In this document: piece by piece, positions 39,947-49,462 of the stretch
Layout of the letters: every line of letters begins with the position of its first letter
Position numbering within the stretch: the stretch's first letter is position 1
DNA from: Streptomyces rhizosphaerihabitans
Lineage (GTDB): Bacteria; Actinomycetota; Actinomycetes; Streptomycetales; Streptomycetaceae
Direction of reading: 5' to 3'
Assembly (NCBI RefSeq): GCF_025399795.1
Contig: NZ_JAODTZ010000025.1
Coordinates: 1-64,000, forward strand
Length of the DNA stretch: 64,000 nucleotides
Made by a program: the position numbers and the translations under genes
Notes under the pieces: generated by a model
Databases searched by the model: none
Seen by the model: only the letters and a program-made list of their open reading frames with translations
What the model was told of the DNA's origin: nothing

Positions 39947-41848
39947 ATGCACCAGTCCCACCTTCCTCCACCGCCAACAGCACTCACCCAGGGGGGACTC
40001 GCCGACAGCCTCCGCGAAACGGCGCTCAGCACCCCTGATCTGCCGCAGCTCGCGCGCCGCGCCGAAGGTCGCTCGGGCGCCTGGACGCAGGTGACGGCGG
40101 CCGAGCTGTGGGGCGAAGTGGTCGACGTGGCGCGGGGGCTCGTCCGATCCGGAATCCGGCCGGGCGACCGCGTGGCCATCATGGCACGCACCCGCTACGA
40201 GTGGACGGTGCTCAGCTATGCCCTGTGGTCGGTCGGCGTGGAGATCGTGCCGATCTACCCGACGTCGTCGCACGAACAGGTCGCGTGGATCCTGAAGGAC
40301 GCCCACTGTGTGGGCGTGGTGGTCGAGGACGAGCAGGGCGTCATGACGGTCGGCTCGGCGTGCGCCGCGCTCCCGTTCCTGCGCCATGTCTGGCAGTTGG
40401 ACAACGGGGCGATCGCGCAACTGGTGGAGCGCGGCCGTGCGATACCGGCGACCGCGGTCGACTCGCTGCGCCGGATCGTGCTGGCCGACTCCACCGCGGT
40501 CGTCGCGTACACCTCGGGCACGACGGGACATCCCAAGGGCTGTGCCCTGACGCATCGCAGCCTGGCGAGCCCCTGCGACACGCTGCTCGAAGGCTGGAGA
40601 CACACGGCGGCTCCGCCGGGTGTGCAGCCGGCCGTCCTGGCCTTCCTGCCCTTCTCCCATGTCTACGGCCTGATGGTCCAGGGACTCTGTCTGCGCGGCG
40701 GCATCCTGATGGGGCACGAACCGGATCTGAGGGAGGGGACGCTTTCCGAGGCGATGCTCACCTTCCGGCCGACCTATTTGTACGCCGTCCCGTCCGTGTT
40801 CGAGAGGATCTACAAGAACTTCGTGAAGGCGTCCCAACGGGCCGGTCGCAGCGCGCTGTTCGAGCGCGCCGTGCGCACGGCGCAGGACTTCGCCCTGGCC
40901 GAGGAACAGCAGCGGCTGGGCACGGGGACGGGCCCGGGCTTCGATCTGCGGCTTCAGCACTCCCTCTACGAGAAGACGGTGTACAAGAGGCTGCGCGGCG
41001 CGCTGGGCGGGAGGGTGGGCGGCGCGGTCTCGGGCGGCTCCCCGCTGAATCGTGAACTCGCCCTGTTCTTCGCGGGAATCGGCATCTTCATCCACGACGG
41101 ATACGGGCTCACCGAGACCAGCGGAGGAATCACCGCCCAGCCGGTCGGGCGGGAGAAGTCCGGCACCGTCGGACGCCCCCTGCCGGGCACGGAGGTCCAT
41201 GTGTCCGACGACGGGGAGATCCTCGTATGGGGGCCCTCCGTGTTCCAGGGCTACATCAACGATGCCGCGGCGACCACGTCCTCGTTCCGCAACGGCTGGC
41301 TGGCGACCGGGGACCTCGGCCGGGTCGACGCCGACGGATATCTGACGATCACCGGGCGCAAGAAGGACATCATCATCACCAGCGGGGGAAAGAGCGTGGC
41401 CCCCGCCGCTCTCGAGGAACGGCTGCGCGTCCACCCGCTCATCCATCAGGCGGCCGTCGTGGGCGACAACCGGCCCTGCGTGGGCGCCCTCATCACCCTT
41501 GACCCCGAGTTCGTCACGCACTGGCGCGCCTCCCGGGCCAAGGGCGAGACACCCGCCCGGGACGCACGCGAGGAGAACGAGCTGCGCGAGGAGGTCAGGC
41601 GCGCGGTCGCGGCGGCCAACACCACGGTGTCCCGCTCCGAGTCCATCCGGGTCTTCCGTGTCCTCCCGGAGCCCTTCGACCTGTCCAACGGACTGCTGAC
41701 GCCCTCGCTGAAACTTCGCCGGGACGCGATCGCCCAGCGGTACGCGGCCGAGATCGAGGCGATGTATCAGACGTCGTCGCGGGTTCCGCGGGAGGCCGCG
41801 ATCGGAGAGCCGTCGATCCTGGACGACTCGGACAACGTGTTCCGGTGA
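39947..41848 (+). CDS. AMP-dependent long-chain acyl-CoA synthetase
   Basis: 633 aa. AMP-binding signature VAYTSGTTGHPKGCALTHRS (about 187-206), FLPFSHVYGLMVQGLCLRGG, then GYGLTETSGGITAQPVG, the hinge WLATGDLGRVDADGYLTITG and RKKDIIITSGGKSVAPAALE with the catalytic Lys region. The overall length and sequence suit FadD15-like long-chain fatty acid:CoA ligases. It activates fatty acids to acyl-CoA for degradation or lipid synthesis at the inner face of the membrane. Soluble; monocistronic; converges on a histidine kinase gene with a 217-bp gap lacking a clear terminator. Confidence 0.92.
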   Translation: MHQSHLPPPPTALTQGGLADSLRETALSTPDLPQLARRAEGRSGAWTQVTAAELWGEVVDVARGLVRSGIRPGDRVAIMARTRYEWTVLSYALWSVGVEIVPIYPTSSHEQVAWILKDAHCVGVVVEDEQGVMTVGSACAALPFLRHVWQLDNGAIAQLVERGRAIPATAVDSLRRIVLADSTAVVAYTSGTTGHPKGCALTHRSLASPCDTLLEGWRHTAAPPGVQPAVLAFLPFSHVYGLMVQGLCLRGGILMGHEPDLREGTLSEAMLTFRPTYLYAVPSVFERIYKNFVKASQRAGRSALFERAVRTAQDFALAEEQQRLGTGTGPGFDLRLQHSLYEKTVYKRLRGALGGRVGGAVSGGSPLNRELALFFAGIGIFIHDGYGLTETSGGITAQPVGREKSGTVGRPLPGTEVHVSDDGEILVWGPSVFQGYINDAAATTSSFRNGWLATGDLGRVDADGYLTITGRKKDIIITSGGKSVAPAALEERLRVHPLIHQAAVVGDNRPCVGALITLDPEFVTHWRASRAKGETPARDAREENELREEVRRAVAAANTTVSRSESIRVFRVLPEPFDLSNGLLTPSLKLRRDAIAQRYAAEIEAMYQTSSRVPREAAIGEPSILDDSDNVFR

Positions 41849-42065
41849 TCGGGAGAAGGGCGGCCCACGGCGCGGCGCGGGACGTAGGTGCCTCCCAGGA
41901 GTGACCGCAGCGGCGTGACGCGGCGCCTGGTCCGAGGCTGCTCGGTGCTGTTCATGCGCCCACCTTGCGCCGGACCGGCCGGGCCGACCAGCCCCCTGCC
42001 TTGAGCAGGACCACCTGTCCTGGTACCGGCACCACCACGATCACCGGGAATACGGGGCTCCTCGC

Positions 42066-43910
42066 TCAGCCGGACCCGGTGGCGTGCGAAGCAGGCTCCT
42101 GTGCGCAGGGCAGCCGCAGGGTGAAGACCGTGCCGGTGCCGACTTCGCTTGCAACGGAGACGGTTCCGCCGTGGGCTGCGACGAGTTGCCGGACGATGTC
42201 GAGGCCCAGACCGCTGCCGCCGGTGCGCCGGCTGCGGGACTTCTCCGCCCGCCAGAACCGGTCGAACACGCTGGCCAGATCTGCGGGGTCGATGCCTGCG
42301 CCGGTGTCGGCCACCTCGAACACGACCTCACCGACCTCGTGGCGCGCGGAGAGGGTGACCGTGCCGCCGGCCGGGGTGTGGCGGGTCGCGTTGGACACCA
42401 GGTTGCCGAGCGCCTGCCGCATCCGTACGGGGTCCGCGTCCAGCCACGGCGTGCCGGCCACCTCGGTGACCAGCCGGATGCCGGCGGCCTCCGCCCCGAC
42501 CCGGTGCGCCGCGGCGACCTGTTCGAGGAGTTCGTCGGCGCGCACGTCCTCGCGGTGCAGTCGCAGGGTGCCCGCGTCGGCGGCCGCGAGGTCCTGCAGG
42601 TCGTCGATGACCCGCTGCAGGACCACGGCCTCCTCGTGCAGGGAGGACAGCAGTTCCGGGTCGGGGTCGACCAGCCCGTCGCGGGCCACCTCCAGCCAGC
42701 CGCGGATGTTGGTGAGCGGGGTGCGCAGTTCGTGCGCGATGTCGCTGACCATCGCCTTGCGCTGCGCCTCCATGCGCTCGCGGCGCTCGGTCAGTTCGTT
42801 GAAGGCCAGCGCCAGGATGCCGGTCTCGTCCTGGGTGGTGACGGGCACCCGTACGTGCCGCTCCGGTGGTTGCTGCGCGGCCTGGGTCAGCGCGCGCAGG
42901 GGGCGTACGAGCCGGGTGGCGACCAGCGCGGTCACGGCCACGGTGAGGGCGAGGACGAGTCCGGCGACACCGAACACCTTCGCTTTGTTGGCCGCGGACA
43001 TGTCGAAGCGGGGGACGGGCCTGTCCCCCGTGCCGAGGAAGAGTTCGGCGACCGGGGCGACGTAGGGGGCGAGTTGGCGGCGCCGGGCGTCGTCCACGCA
43101 GGCGTTCGTCGTCCGGGCCGGGGCGCCGTGCTGGTCGACCGCCCTCTTCCCGATCAGGTAGGGGGCCGGGGTGGCCCCGCCGGCGGCCTCCAGCGTCAGC
43201 GCCACGGGGTGGTCGAGGTGCACCTTGTGCCGATCGAGACACGTCCGGGTGAGCGCCGACAGCGCGTCCAGGGCCTTCTGTTCGGTCGGGGTGGGGGTGT
43301 TGAGCAGCCCGTCGGCGCACTCCGTCGGCACATAGCCGGAGTCGAGCCTCCCGTCCTCGTCCGTCAGGACGGTACGGCCGCTCGGCATCCGCTCCAGACG
43401 GGTCTGAATACCGTTGCGCGCGAAGCACAGTTGGCGCACCGTGGCCAGCTTGGCCACCCGCAGGCGCTCGGTCGCGGGCAGCCGGTACGGCCCCACCGCG
43501 CGGGGATCGACACCGGCGAGCTGTGCTCCGGGTTCCGTGGAGGTGTCGGTGCGCAGCGGGTCGACGGTCGCGGCGGCCCGGGGCGGCAGCGAGGTCCCGC
43601 GGGCCGCGGAGTCCGCGAACGGGGTGCGGTCGCCCGCGGTCAGGGCGATGCGCCGGCCCGTCCTGTGCGAGATCGTGCGCAACGTCCCGGCGACACCGGA
43701 CCAGTCGGGATGGCCGGCCGCGTATCCGCTGAGCTGCCGGAGGATGTCCATGTCCTCGGCGAGCACCTGGCCCTGCTCCTCCTGGATGGCCCGGGTGGTG
43801 GTCTGCACCGCGAGCCAGGCGGTCGCGGCCACGGAGCACAGGGCGATGAGCACGGAGGTGATCAGCAGCCGTACCAGCAGGCTCCTGCGCAGGGGCATGG
43901 CGCGGCTCAC
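42066..43910 (-). CDS. Two-component sensor histidine kinase with large extracellular domain
   Basis: 614 aa from GTG 43910, overlapping the response regulator stop by 4 nt; an ATG four codons later is possible. TM1 is near 12-32 and TM2 near 300-322 (VFGVAGLVLALTVAVTALVA). They enclose an extracellular sensor of about 270 residues with several Cys (QLCFARNG, PTECADG, TRTCLDRH, TNACVDD) that may form disulfides. HAMP (RLVRPLRALTQAA), HisKA with H393 (SDIAHELRTPLTNIRG), and HATPase_c (GNLVSNATRHTPAGG, DTGAGID, GGSGLGLDIV) follow. Partner of the adjacent OmpR-type regulator. Signal unknown; extracellular oxidative or envelope cues are plausible. Confidence 0.93.
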   Translation of the reverse strand: MSRAMPLRRSLLVRLLITSVLIALCSVAATAWLAVQTTTRAIQEEQGQVLAEDMDILRQLSGYAAGHPDWSGVAGTLRTISHRTGRRIALTAGDRTPFADSAARGTSLPPRAAATVDPLRTDTSTEPGAQLAGVDPRAVGPYRLPATERLRVAKLATVRQLCFARNGIQTRLERMPSGRTVLTDEDGRLDSGYVPTECADGLLNTPTPTEQKALDALSALTRTCLDRHKVHLDHPVALTLEAAGGATPAPYLIGKRAVDQHGAPARTTNACVDDARRRQLAPYVAPVAELFLGTGDRPVPRFDMSAANKAKVFGVAGLVLALTVAVTALVATRLVRPLRALTQAAQQPPERHVRVPVTTQDETGILALAFNELTERRERMEAQRKAMVSDIAHELRTPLTNIRGWLEVARDGLVDPDPELLSSLHEEAVVLQRVIDDLQDLAAADAGTLRLHREDVRADELLEQVAAAHRVGAEAAGIRLVTEVAGTPWLDADPVRMRQALGNLVSNATRHTPAGGTVTLSARHEVGEVVFEVADTGAGIDPADLASVFDRFWRAEKSRSRRTGGSGLGLDIVRQLVAAHGGTVSVASEVGTGTVFTLRLPCAQEPASHATGSG

Positions 43911-44605
43911 GCCCGGTCGCCCCTGAGCTTGTACCCGACGCCGAACACCGTCAGCAGGCGCACCGGCCGGCGCGGATCCGCCTCGATCTTCTTGCGCAGG
44001 TTCATGATGTGCACGTCGATGGCCCGTTCGGTCGAGGCCCGGTCGATGCCCCGGGTGCGGTGCAGCAACTGCCGCCGGGAGAAGACCCGTTCGGGCTCGC
44101 CGGCCATCGCGAGCAGGATCTCGTACTCGCCCGGAGTGCAGTCCACCGGCGAGCCGTCGCACAGGACCGTGTGCCGCTCCGGGTCCACCGCGATCCCGGC
44201 CGCCCTGACGACGGGATCGCCCCGCTTCTCGCCGGCGGGCCGTCCGCTGCGTCTGAGCACCGTACGGATACGGGCCATCAGCTCGCGCGGACTGTACGGC
44301 TTGGTCATGTAGTCGTCCGCGCCGAGCTCCAGGCCGAGCAGTACGTCGTCCTCGGTGGAGCGGGCGGTCAGCATCAGGACGGGGATGTCACCGTTCTCCC
44401 GCAGCACCCGGCACACCCCGAAGCCGTCGACGACCGGGAGCATCAGGTCCAGGACGACGAGGTCGGGCCGGTGCCGCCGGACCTCGTCGAGAGCGGCCCC
44501 GCCGTCGTGGACCACGGTCGCCGTATGCCCCTCGCCCAGCAGCGAGCGGCGTATCAGCTCCGCCTGCATCTCATCGTCCTCCGCGACCAGCACATATGCG
44601 CACAC
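43907..44605 (-). CDS. OmpR-family response regulator
   Basis: 232 aa from GTG 44605. A longer frame to 44695 exists but adds unconserved sequence. Receiver: VLVAEDDEMQ, phosphoacceptor D53 (LVVLDLMLP), TARSTEDD, and YMTKPYSPRELMARI. Winged helix: DCTPGEYEILLAMAGEPERV, ending RLLTVFGVGYKLRG. No Shine-Dalgarno is seen, and TAGCAT lies 13-8 nt before the GTG, suggesting a leaderless transcript. It is followed by its histidine kinase with a 4-nt overlap, and is upstream-adjacent to an L,D-transpeptidase-like gene, so cell-wall control is possible. Confidence 0.92.
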   Translation of the reverse strand: MCAYVLVAEDDEMQAELIRRSLLGEGHTATVVHDGGAALDEVRRHRPDLVVLDLMLPVVDGFGVCRVLRENGDIPVLMLTARSTEDDVLLGLELGADDYMTKPYSPRELMARIRTVLRRSGRPAGEKRGDPVVRAAGIAVDPERHTVLCDGSPVDCTPGEYEILLAMAGEPERVFSRRQLLHRTRGIDRASTERAIDVHIMNLRKKIEADPRRPVRLLTVFGVGYKLRGDRA

Positions 44606-44734
44606 GCGGCCGATGCTAGGGGCTGCGGGACACGAATCGGCCGGTGAGAGGGGCTTCCCACACCCTGACACCTTCCTCACATCCTCCGGGGACACTGCCG
44701 GTGGGCACGGGCCGACGAGGCCTCCCGAAGGCGT

Positions 44735-45493
44735 TCAGCGTGCCAGCGAGGCCGCGTCCCCCATGACCACCACGGGATGAAGGGCGGGGTCCAGAGCACG
44801 CATCAGTTCTTTCAGGTCGTCCTCGCGCAGACCGACGCAGCCGTGTGTGGGGCCTCCGTGGTCCACGTGCAGCCAGATGCCTCCGCCGCGGGCGGCGCCC
44901 AGCGGCCGGGTCCAGTCCAGGGGTGTGGTGCCGGGCCTGCGGTTGTAGTTGACGGCGACCACGTAGTCGAAGGAGCCGGACAGCGGCTCGCCCTCGAAGC
45001 CCGTGCCGGGGGAGGTGAAGGCGCCCGAGCGGTCGTACGGGAGCCGGGTGCCGGGGTCGGGCAGCAGCCCGCCGGCGTCCGTCAGGGTGAAGACGCCTAT
45101 GGGGGATCGCAGGTCACCGGCGTGATGATGGTCGGTCCAACCCCTGAGGGCGTTGTGCGCGGGCCGGCTCGGGCCCGCCTGCCATCCCGCCTCCGTGCGC
45201 TCGTACAGGACCACGGTGGACAGCGGGGAGTTCCTGCCCCGGCCGGTCACCACGACGGCCTGACGGGTCCGCGACGGGACGGCGGCCAAGGTCCTGGGGC
45301 CGAGTCCCGGCAGCCGCTGAGGTGCCACGGCGTGCGAGGCGGTCGGCGCGGGGGCCGGTGTCGCCACGCCCTGGCGCGCCGGGGAGCCGTCGGCTCCGGG
45401 GCCCAGCCTCCCGGCCGGGCTGCCGCCGCAGCCGGCGAGCAGGAACGAGGCGGCGACGATCGCCGCCGGAACACGGTGTACGGGGTTGATCAT
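44735..45493 (-). CDS. YkuD-type L,D-transpeptidase-like lipoprotein
   Basis: 252 aa from ATG 45493 (preceded by CAGGG), chosen over an upstream ATG because it gives a clean signal peptide with lipobox LLAGC. A Pro/Ala linker follows. The catalytic YkuD signature is IWLHVDHGGPTHGCVGLRED, containing the His and the nucleophilic Cys in THGCVGL. Family members cross-link or edit peptidoglycan stems outside the membrane; this subgroup, with LRSPIGVFTLTDAGG, is often annotated as a murein-processing hydrolase. It lies just beyond the response regulator on the same strand with its own promoter region. Confidence 0.87.
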   Translation of the reverse strand: MINPVHRVPAAIVAASFLLAGCGGSPAGRLGPGADGSPARQGVATPAPAPTASHAVAPQRLPGLGPRTLAAVPSRTRQAVVVTGRGRNSPLSTVVLYERTEAGWQAGPSRPAHNALRGWTDHHHAGDLRSPIGVFTLTDAGGLLPDPGTRLPYDRSGAFTSPGTGFEGEPLSGSFDYVVAVNYNRRPGTTPLDWTRPLGAARGGGIWLHVDHGGPTHGCVGLREDDLKELMRALDPALHPVVVMGDAASLAR

Positions 45494-45564
45494 GCGTCGA
45501 CCCTGACCGACACATATGAGGAACTCGTCAGGTCTTCCATGGTTCGCCGCGTACCCCGGCTGCA

Positions 45565-45700
45565 CCGGATCACCGGTGCTCGGGCGGATCATGAGAACCT
45601 CACCGGATCACGGTGCTCGGGCGGGTCACCCGAATCAGACCGGATCACGGATGCTTGAGCGGTCACCGAAACCCGGCGGTCACCGGTGCTCGGGCGGATC
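45565..45700. repeat. Four degenerate 26-bp direct repeats
   Basis: Units resembling CCGGATCACCGGTGCTCGGG start at 45565, 45603, 45640 and 45674, a period of 34-38 bp. They sit in the 317-bp gap (45494-45810) between the L,D-transpeptidase-like gene and a membrane-protein gene. Beyond them, short repeats such as GGTCAC and GTGATC continue to 45815. No gene is supported here. Confidence 0.75.
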
Positions 45701-45810
45701 GCCTCGCTCGCTCGGATCTCCGGCCGTCCGCCGGCTCAGTCGTGATCCGGCGCATCCTCCGTGATCGTCACGCCCTCCGTGAACGGTCACATCACGCGGG
45801 AACGGGCACG

Positions 45811-46452
45811 TCACGCGTGATCGACCCGCTCATGCGGGGCGACGGCCTCCCTCGAGTTCACCCAGCCCAGCAGGGACACCGAGACGACCGCCGCGAACGC
45901 GCACCACGTCGAGACGAACTCCAGCTCCCACAGCGACCAGCAGACCGTCGCGCCCGCCGCGACCAGGATCCCGAGCAGCAGCAGCCCCCGGTCGCCGGAC
46001 ATGAGCAACGCGCCGACGGTGGCGAAGAGATAGCCCGCGATGACCAGTTCGTGCCGGGGCAGGTCGACGACATAGCCCATGGTGTGGCCGCGGATCTCGG
46101 CCCGCACGGGATGGACGGCCATGGCGTGCGCGAGCGCCGCTGCGGTGGCGATACCGACGGCCGACGGGAACAGCAGCCTGCGCCGGGCACGACGCGGTGC
46201 CGCGCACAGCACGCCCACCGGCACCCACACCGCCAGCAGCGGGAGGGCGATCACGGCCCAGGCCACGGTGGCGGGCCCCGTACCGCCACCGGCGTCCCAG
46301 ACCCGCGATTCGACGATCTGGTGGGCGCCGAGCAGCAACGGCAGCGCGGCCAGCGGGAGATCCTGCCTGCGCCGCGCCCGGACGACACAGGCCACCCCGA
46401 CAGCGGCGACACCGGCACCGGCCACCAGATCGGCCGTCGCACTCCAGCACAT
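45811..46452 (-). CDS. Small polytopic membrane protein (MCWSATAD family)
   Basis: 213 aa from ATG 46452, preceded by AGGGGGCG. The N-terminus MCWSATADLVAGAGVAAVG is a distinctive start shared by a conserved actinobacterial family (I believe DUF6629). About seven hydrophobic helices follow, with conserved-looking polar residues in LPLLLGAHQIVESRVW and the middle segment MAVHPVRAEIRGHTMGYVVD. The C-terminus is cytoplasmic or short (REAVAPHERVDHA). Integral membrane, function unknown. The upstream area to 46748 contains no other gene. Confidence 0.75.
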   Translation of the reverse strand: MCWSATADLVAGAGVAAVGVACVVRARRRQDLPLAALPLLLGAHQIVESRVWDAGGGTGPATVAWAVIALPLLAVWVPVGVLCAAPRRARRRLLFPSAVGIATAAALAHAMAVHPVRAEIRGHTMGYVVDLPRHELVIAGYLFATVGALLMSGDRGLLLLGILVAAGATVCWSLWELEFVSTWCAFAAVVSVSLLGWVNSREAVAPHERVDHA

Positions 46453-46748
46453 CGCGCCCCCTGAATCCGCCGCCACAAGATCCTGTCGTGCGGAACCCAC
46501 GCTACGACGCCGTACGACCGGGCCCGGCATGGACATGCCGCAGGACGCTCGGAGGCCCTGCGCGAACAGGGCTTCCCGCGTCCGGAATGCGGGCTCGGCC
46601 GGCCGGTAAGTGCCCCGCAACGGCCTGGCACTTCATGAAGTTTCAACAAAGGTATCCGTACGGTCCGGTTCGCCCCTGTGCCAGGCCCACGAAGAGTGAT
46701 TGGGTGGGCCCGGCCATGCCATCCAACACGCAGGAGAGCTCCGCAACC

Positions 46749-46964
46749 ATGAGCACCCCGTACACCTTCGAATACAAGGTCGTCACGTTCCGAGAGTCGC
46801 TGATCGGCGACGCGCTGGACAGCGACAAGCTGGAAAAGGTCCTGAACAAGCACGCCGAGGACGGGTGGGCGCTCAAGGCGATCACGGCCGCGGACGTCAA
46901 GGGCCGCATAGGTCCCGGCGCCGTGGAGGGGCTGCTGCTCACCCTGGAACGCCCGCGCGGCTAG
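46749..46964 (+). CDS. DUF4177 small protein
   Basis: 71 aa: TPYTFEYKVVTFRESLIGD, then DKLEKVLNKHAEDGWALKAI and GLLLTLERPRG. The EYKVV...LN..A.DGW pattern is the DUF4177 signature. These are small soluble proteins of unknown function with an alpha-beta fold, widespread in actinobacteria. CAGGAGAG precedes ATG. A monocistronic gene, with AT-rich sequence at 46630-46700 (TTTCAACAAAGGTATCC) as a probable promoter. Confidence 0.88.
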   Translation: MSTPYTFEYKVVTFRESLIGDALDSDKLEKVLNKHAEDGWALKAITAADVKGRIGPGAVEGLLLTLERPRG

Positions 46965-47160
46965 CCCTCGCGTGGTGCGCGCGGTGCCGAGGCGGGAGAT
47001 GCTGTTGCTGATGGGACAGCGGATCCGCAGGTACTACTGACGCCGTCGGAGGCCTTCCGGCACGGAAGGCCTCTCACGGCTGAACTCACGTCCGGGAACC
47101 CGACGAGGGCCCCGCACCCCGCGCGACCGCTGCCGACCAATCGGGCCAGGACGGACGGCG

Positions 47161-47964
47161 ATGAAGAGCGACGGAACACTCCACACCGGTGTCGTCACCA
47201 GCCAGTCGGTGTTCGGCGCACCGTGCTGGGTCAGCCTGACCACCCGCGATCTGCGGGCCGCCGAAGGCTTCTACAGCGCGGTTCTCGGATGGAAATGGTC
47301 CTCGGGCACCAGAATGGGTGACCAGTACCGGATCGCCCGTGTCGCCGGCATTCCGGTCGCCGGAATCGCCGAGGTCGGTTTCGTGGCGAGGACGGCCGTC
47401 TCCTGGACCCCGTTCTTCGCCGCGGCCTCCGCGGACGAGACGGTCTCCCGGAGCCAGGAGCGCGGCGGTACGACCGCGGTGGGGCCGATCTCGCTGCCAC
47501 CGGGCCGGGTGGCGCTGCTGGCCGACCGGGACGGCGCGGTCTTCGGCATCTGGGAGGGCGAGCTGGTGTCCGGCTGGGAACGCTGGCGCAACGCGGCCCC
47601 CTCCTTCATTCGCCTGCACACCCGGGACGCCTTCGACGCCGCCATCTTCTACGGGGAGGTGCTGGGCTGGGCGTCCGCGGTGCCCGGCTGCTGCGAGGTC
47701 GACTACGAGGAGAACGAGGTCGTCCTGCGCAGCTTCGGCGACGTGGTGGCCCGGATCTACTCCGGCGCGGTAGGGGCCGCCCCGGACCCCGACCTCCGAC
47801 CGCACTGGCAGATCCACTTCGCGGTCGACGACGTGGAGGCCTGCGTCCGCGCGGCCCGCCTCCACGGCGGCACCGCCCACCAGCAGGGCATCGGCTCGTT
47901 GGAAGCCGTCCTCACCGACCCCGACGGAGCCCGCTTCTCGGTGACCTCCCGGGCCGCCGGATGA
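47161..47964 (+). CDS. Two-domain VOC (glyoxalase-fold) protein
   Basis: 267 aa. Two tandem VOC modules: residues about 17-135 (PCWVSLTTRDLRAAEGFYSA) and about 145-265 (SFIRLHTRDAFDAAIFYGEV, WQIHFAVDDVEACVRAAR). Such fused pairs resemble Streptomyces hydroxylases and glyoxalase/bleomycin-resistance proteins. A metal His is visible in the second module (QIHFAVDD), but the first lacks an obvious one. The role could be a small-molecule-binding protein or lyase; the substrate cannot be told. Start ATG with a weak GGACGGACGG upstream. Monocistronic. Confidence 0.85.
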   Translation: MKSDGTLHTGVVTSQSVFGAPCWVSLTTRDLRAAEGFYSAVLGWKWSSGTRMGDQYRIARVAGIPVAGIAEVGFVARTAVSWTPFFAAASADETVSRSQERGGTTAVGPISLPPGRVALLADRDGAVFGIWEGELVSGWERWRNAAPSFIRLHTRDAFDAAIFYGEVLGWASAVPGCCEVDYEENEVVLRSFGDVVARIYSGAVGAAPDPDLRPHWQIHFAVDDVEACVRAARLHGGTAHQQGIGSLEAVLTDPDGARFSVTSRAAG

Positions 47965-48126
47965 CACCGCGGACGGAGCCCTCGCAAGCCGCCCGCGGCG
48001 AAGTCGCCCGGCCCACGACGCGACGGATTACTCCGTTCGGGCTCCAATAGAGGATGACGGGATACCACCGGTACGACAGGCGCCGCCGACCCGCGTGGTC
48101 GCGCGGCGACCCGATGGAGGTCCGCG

Positions 48127-48579
48127 ATGCCCACTGCTCTCCGGCTCCTGCACGCTCTCTCCCCCGAACACCGCGAACGGCTGATGAGCGTGGCCCGCGA
48201 GGTCTCCTTTCCCGCGGACGGGCCGATCTTCGAGGAGGGGGGCACCGCCGACCGCTTCTGGGTGGTCCGCTCCGGAACGGTCTCCCTGTACCAGCGGGTC
48301 ATCGCCGAGAGACGGATCACCGTCGCACAGCTCGGGCCCGGCGACCTGCTCGGCTGGTCGTGGCTGTTCCGCCCGCACACCTGGGACTTCGGAGCCGAGG
48401 CCTTCAGTCCGGTGCGCGCCTACGAGTTCGACGCCGGCGAGGTACGGACGCTGTGCGACCAGGATCCGACGCTGGAGCTGTCGCTGACCCGGACGATCGG
48501 CGCCATCCTGGCCCACCGTCTCGAAACGACGCGGGCGGCGCTCATCGAGCACTACGCGCGCCGCGGGGGCGGCAGCTGA
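48127..48579 (+). CDS. Stand-alone cyclic nucleotide-binding (CRP-like) domain protein
   Basis: 150 aa. A single cNMP-binding barrel: REVSFPADGPIFEEGGTADR, then FWVVRSGTVSLYQRV and TVAQLGPGDLLGWSWLF. It ends shortly after the C-helix (LAHRLETTRAALIEHYARR) and has no helix-turn-helix, so it is not a DNA-binding Crp. The phosphate-binding cassette is changed (PGDLLGWSWL in place of PGExxGE-AL), so cyclic nucleotide binding is uncertain. It may act as a small ligand or redox sensor interacting with a partner. GGAGG precedes ATG. The same type of domain occurs in the histidine kinase at 53.5 kb. Confidence 0.85.
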   Translation: MPTALRLLHALSPEHRERLMSVAREVSFPADGPIFEEGGTADRFWVVRSGTVSLYQRVIAERRITVAQLGPGDLLGWSWLFRPHTWDFGAEAFSPVRAYEFDAGEVRTLCDQDPTLELSLTRTIGAILAHRLETTRAALIEHYARRGGGS

Positions 48580-48646
48580 GGGACGCGGCCGAGGTCACGG
48601 GTTCCGGTCCTGCCCACTGTCGGACCCGGCTGCGACAGTGATCTCC

Positions 48647-49462
48647 ATGAACGACATCCTCGATTCCCCGGACACCCCGGAATCCTTCGCGTTCCTGCCC
48701 GGCGCGGTCCACTCCCCCGTGATCCTGCACGTACCGCACTCCTCCCGGGAGATCCCGGCGCCGGTCCGTGCCGGCATCGTCCTCGACGACGCGGCGCTGG
48801 AGAGCGAGTTGGACCACATCACCGACGCGCACACCGCCGAACTGGCGGCTGCCGCGGCCGAGGCGGCCGGGCTGAGGCCGTGGCGGTTCGTCAACCGGCT
48901 GTCCCGGCTGGTCGTCGATCCCGAGCGCTTCCCGGACGAGCGGGAGGAGATGCTCGCGGTCGGGATGGGCGCGGTCTACACCGGCACGTCACACCGCGCG
49001 CCGCTGCGGTCCGCGGACTCCGATCCGCGGCCGCTGATCAGCCGCTGGTTCCACCCGTACGCGCGGGCGATGACCGCCGCCGTCACCGACCGGCTGGCCG
49101 CCACCGGGCGGGCCGTGATCATCGACATCCACTCGTATCCGACGGCCCGGCTGCCCTACGAGCTGCACGGGGACGGGCCCCGACCGCCGATCTGCCTGGG
49201 GACCGACTCCTTCCACACACCGCCGGAACTGGTCGCGCTCGCGGAGAAGGCCTTCTCGGGGCTCGGCGGTGTGGGGATCGACAGCCCGTTCTCGGGCGCG
49301 TACGTCCCCTTGCGGTACTACGAGCGGGAACCGGGCGTCGCGGCGCTGATGGTGGAGATCCGGCGGGACACGTACATGAAGGAGCCGGGCGGGCCGGTGG
49401 GCCCCGGGTTCTCGCGCCTTGTCTCGGCCCTGACCACGCTGGTGGACGCCGTGGGCGGGTAG
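48647..49462 (+). CDS. N-formylglutamate amidohydrolase family protein
   Basis: 271 aa from ATG 48647; an in-frame GTG at 48638 is also possible, and neither has a strong ribosome-binding site. VILHVPHSSREIPAPVRAG, then DHITDAHTAELAAAAAEAA, VNRLSRLVVDPERFPDEREE and AVIIDIHSYPTARLPYE are typical of the family, with His and Glu metal ligands. The namesake activity releases formate from N-formylglutamate in histidine degradation, but no hut genes are near. Close relatives act on other N-acyl amino acids, so the substrate is open. The 3' end repeats GACGCCGTGGGCGGGT at 49448 and 49472. Confidence 0.88.
   Translation: MNDILDSPDTPESFAFLPGAVHSPVILHVPHSSREIPAPVRAGIVLDDAALESELDHITDAHTAELAAAAAEAAGLRPWRFVNRLSRLVVDPERFPDEREEMLAVGMGAVYTGTSHRAPLRSADSDPRPLISRWFHPYARAMTAAVTDRLAATGRAVIIDIHSYPTARLPYELHGDGPRPPICLGTDSFHTPPELVALAEKAFSGLGGVGIDSPFSGAYVPLRYYEREPGVAALMVEIRRDTYMKEPGGPVGPGFSRLVSALTTLVDAVGG

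Noticed and set aside
41767..41955. A 62-codon minus-strand frame at the end of the acyl-CoA ligase gene.
   Set aside because: It overlaps the ligase coding end, is Arg-rich and has no family pattern.
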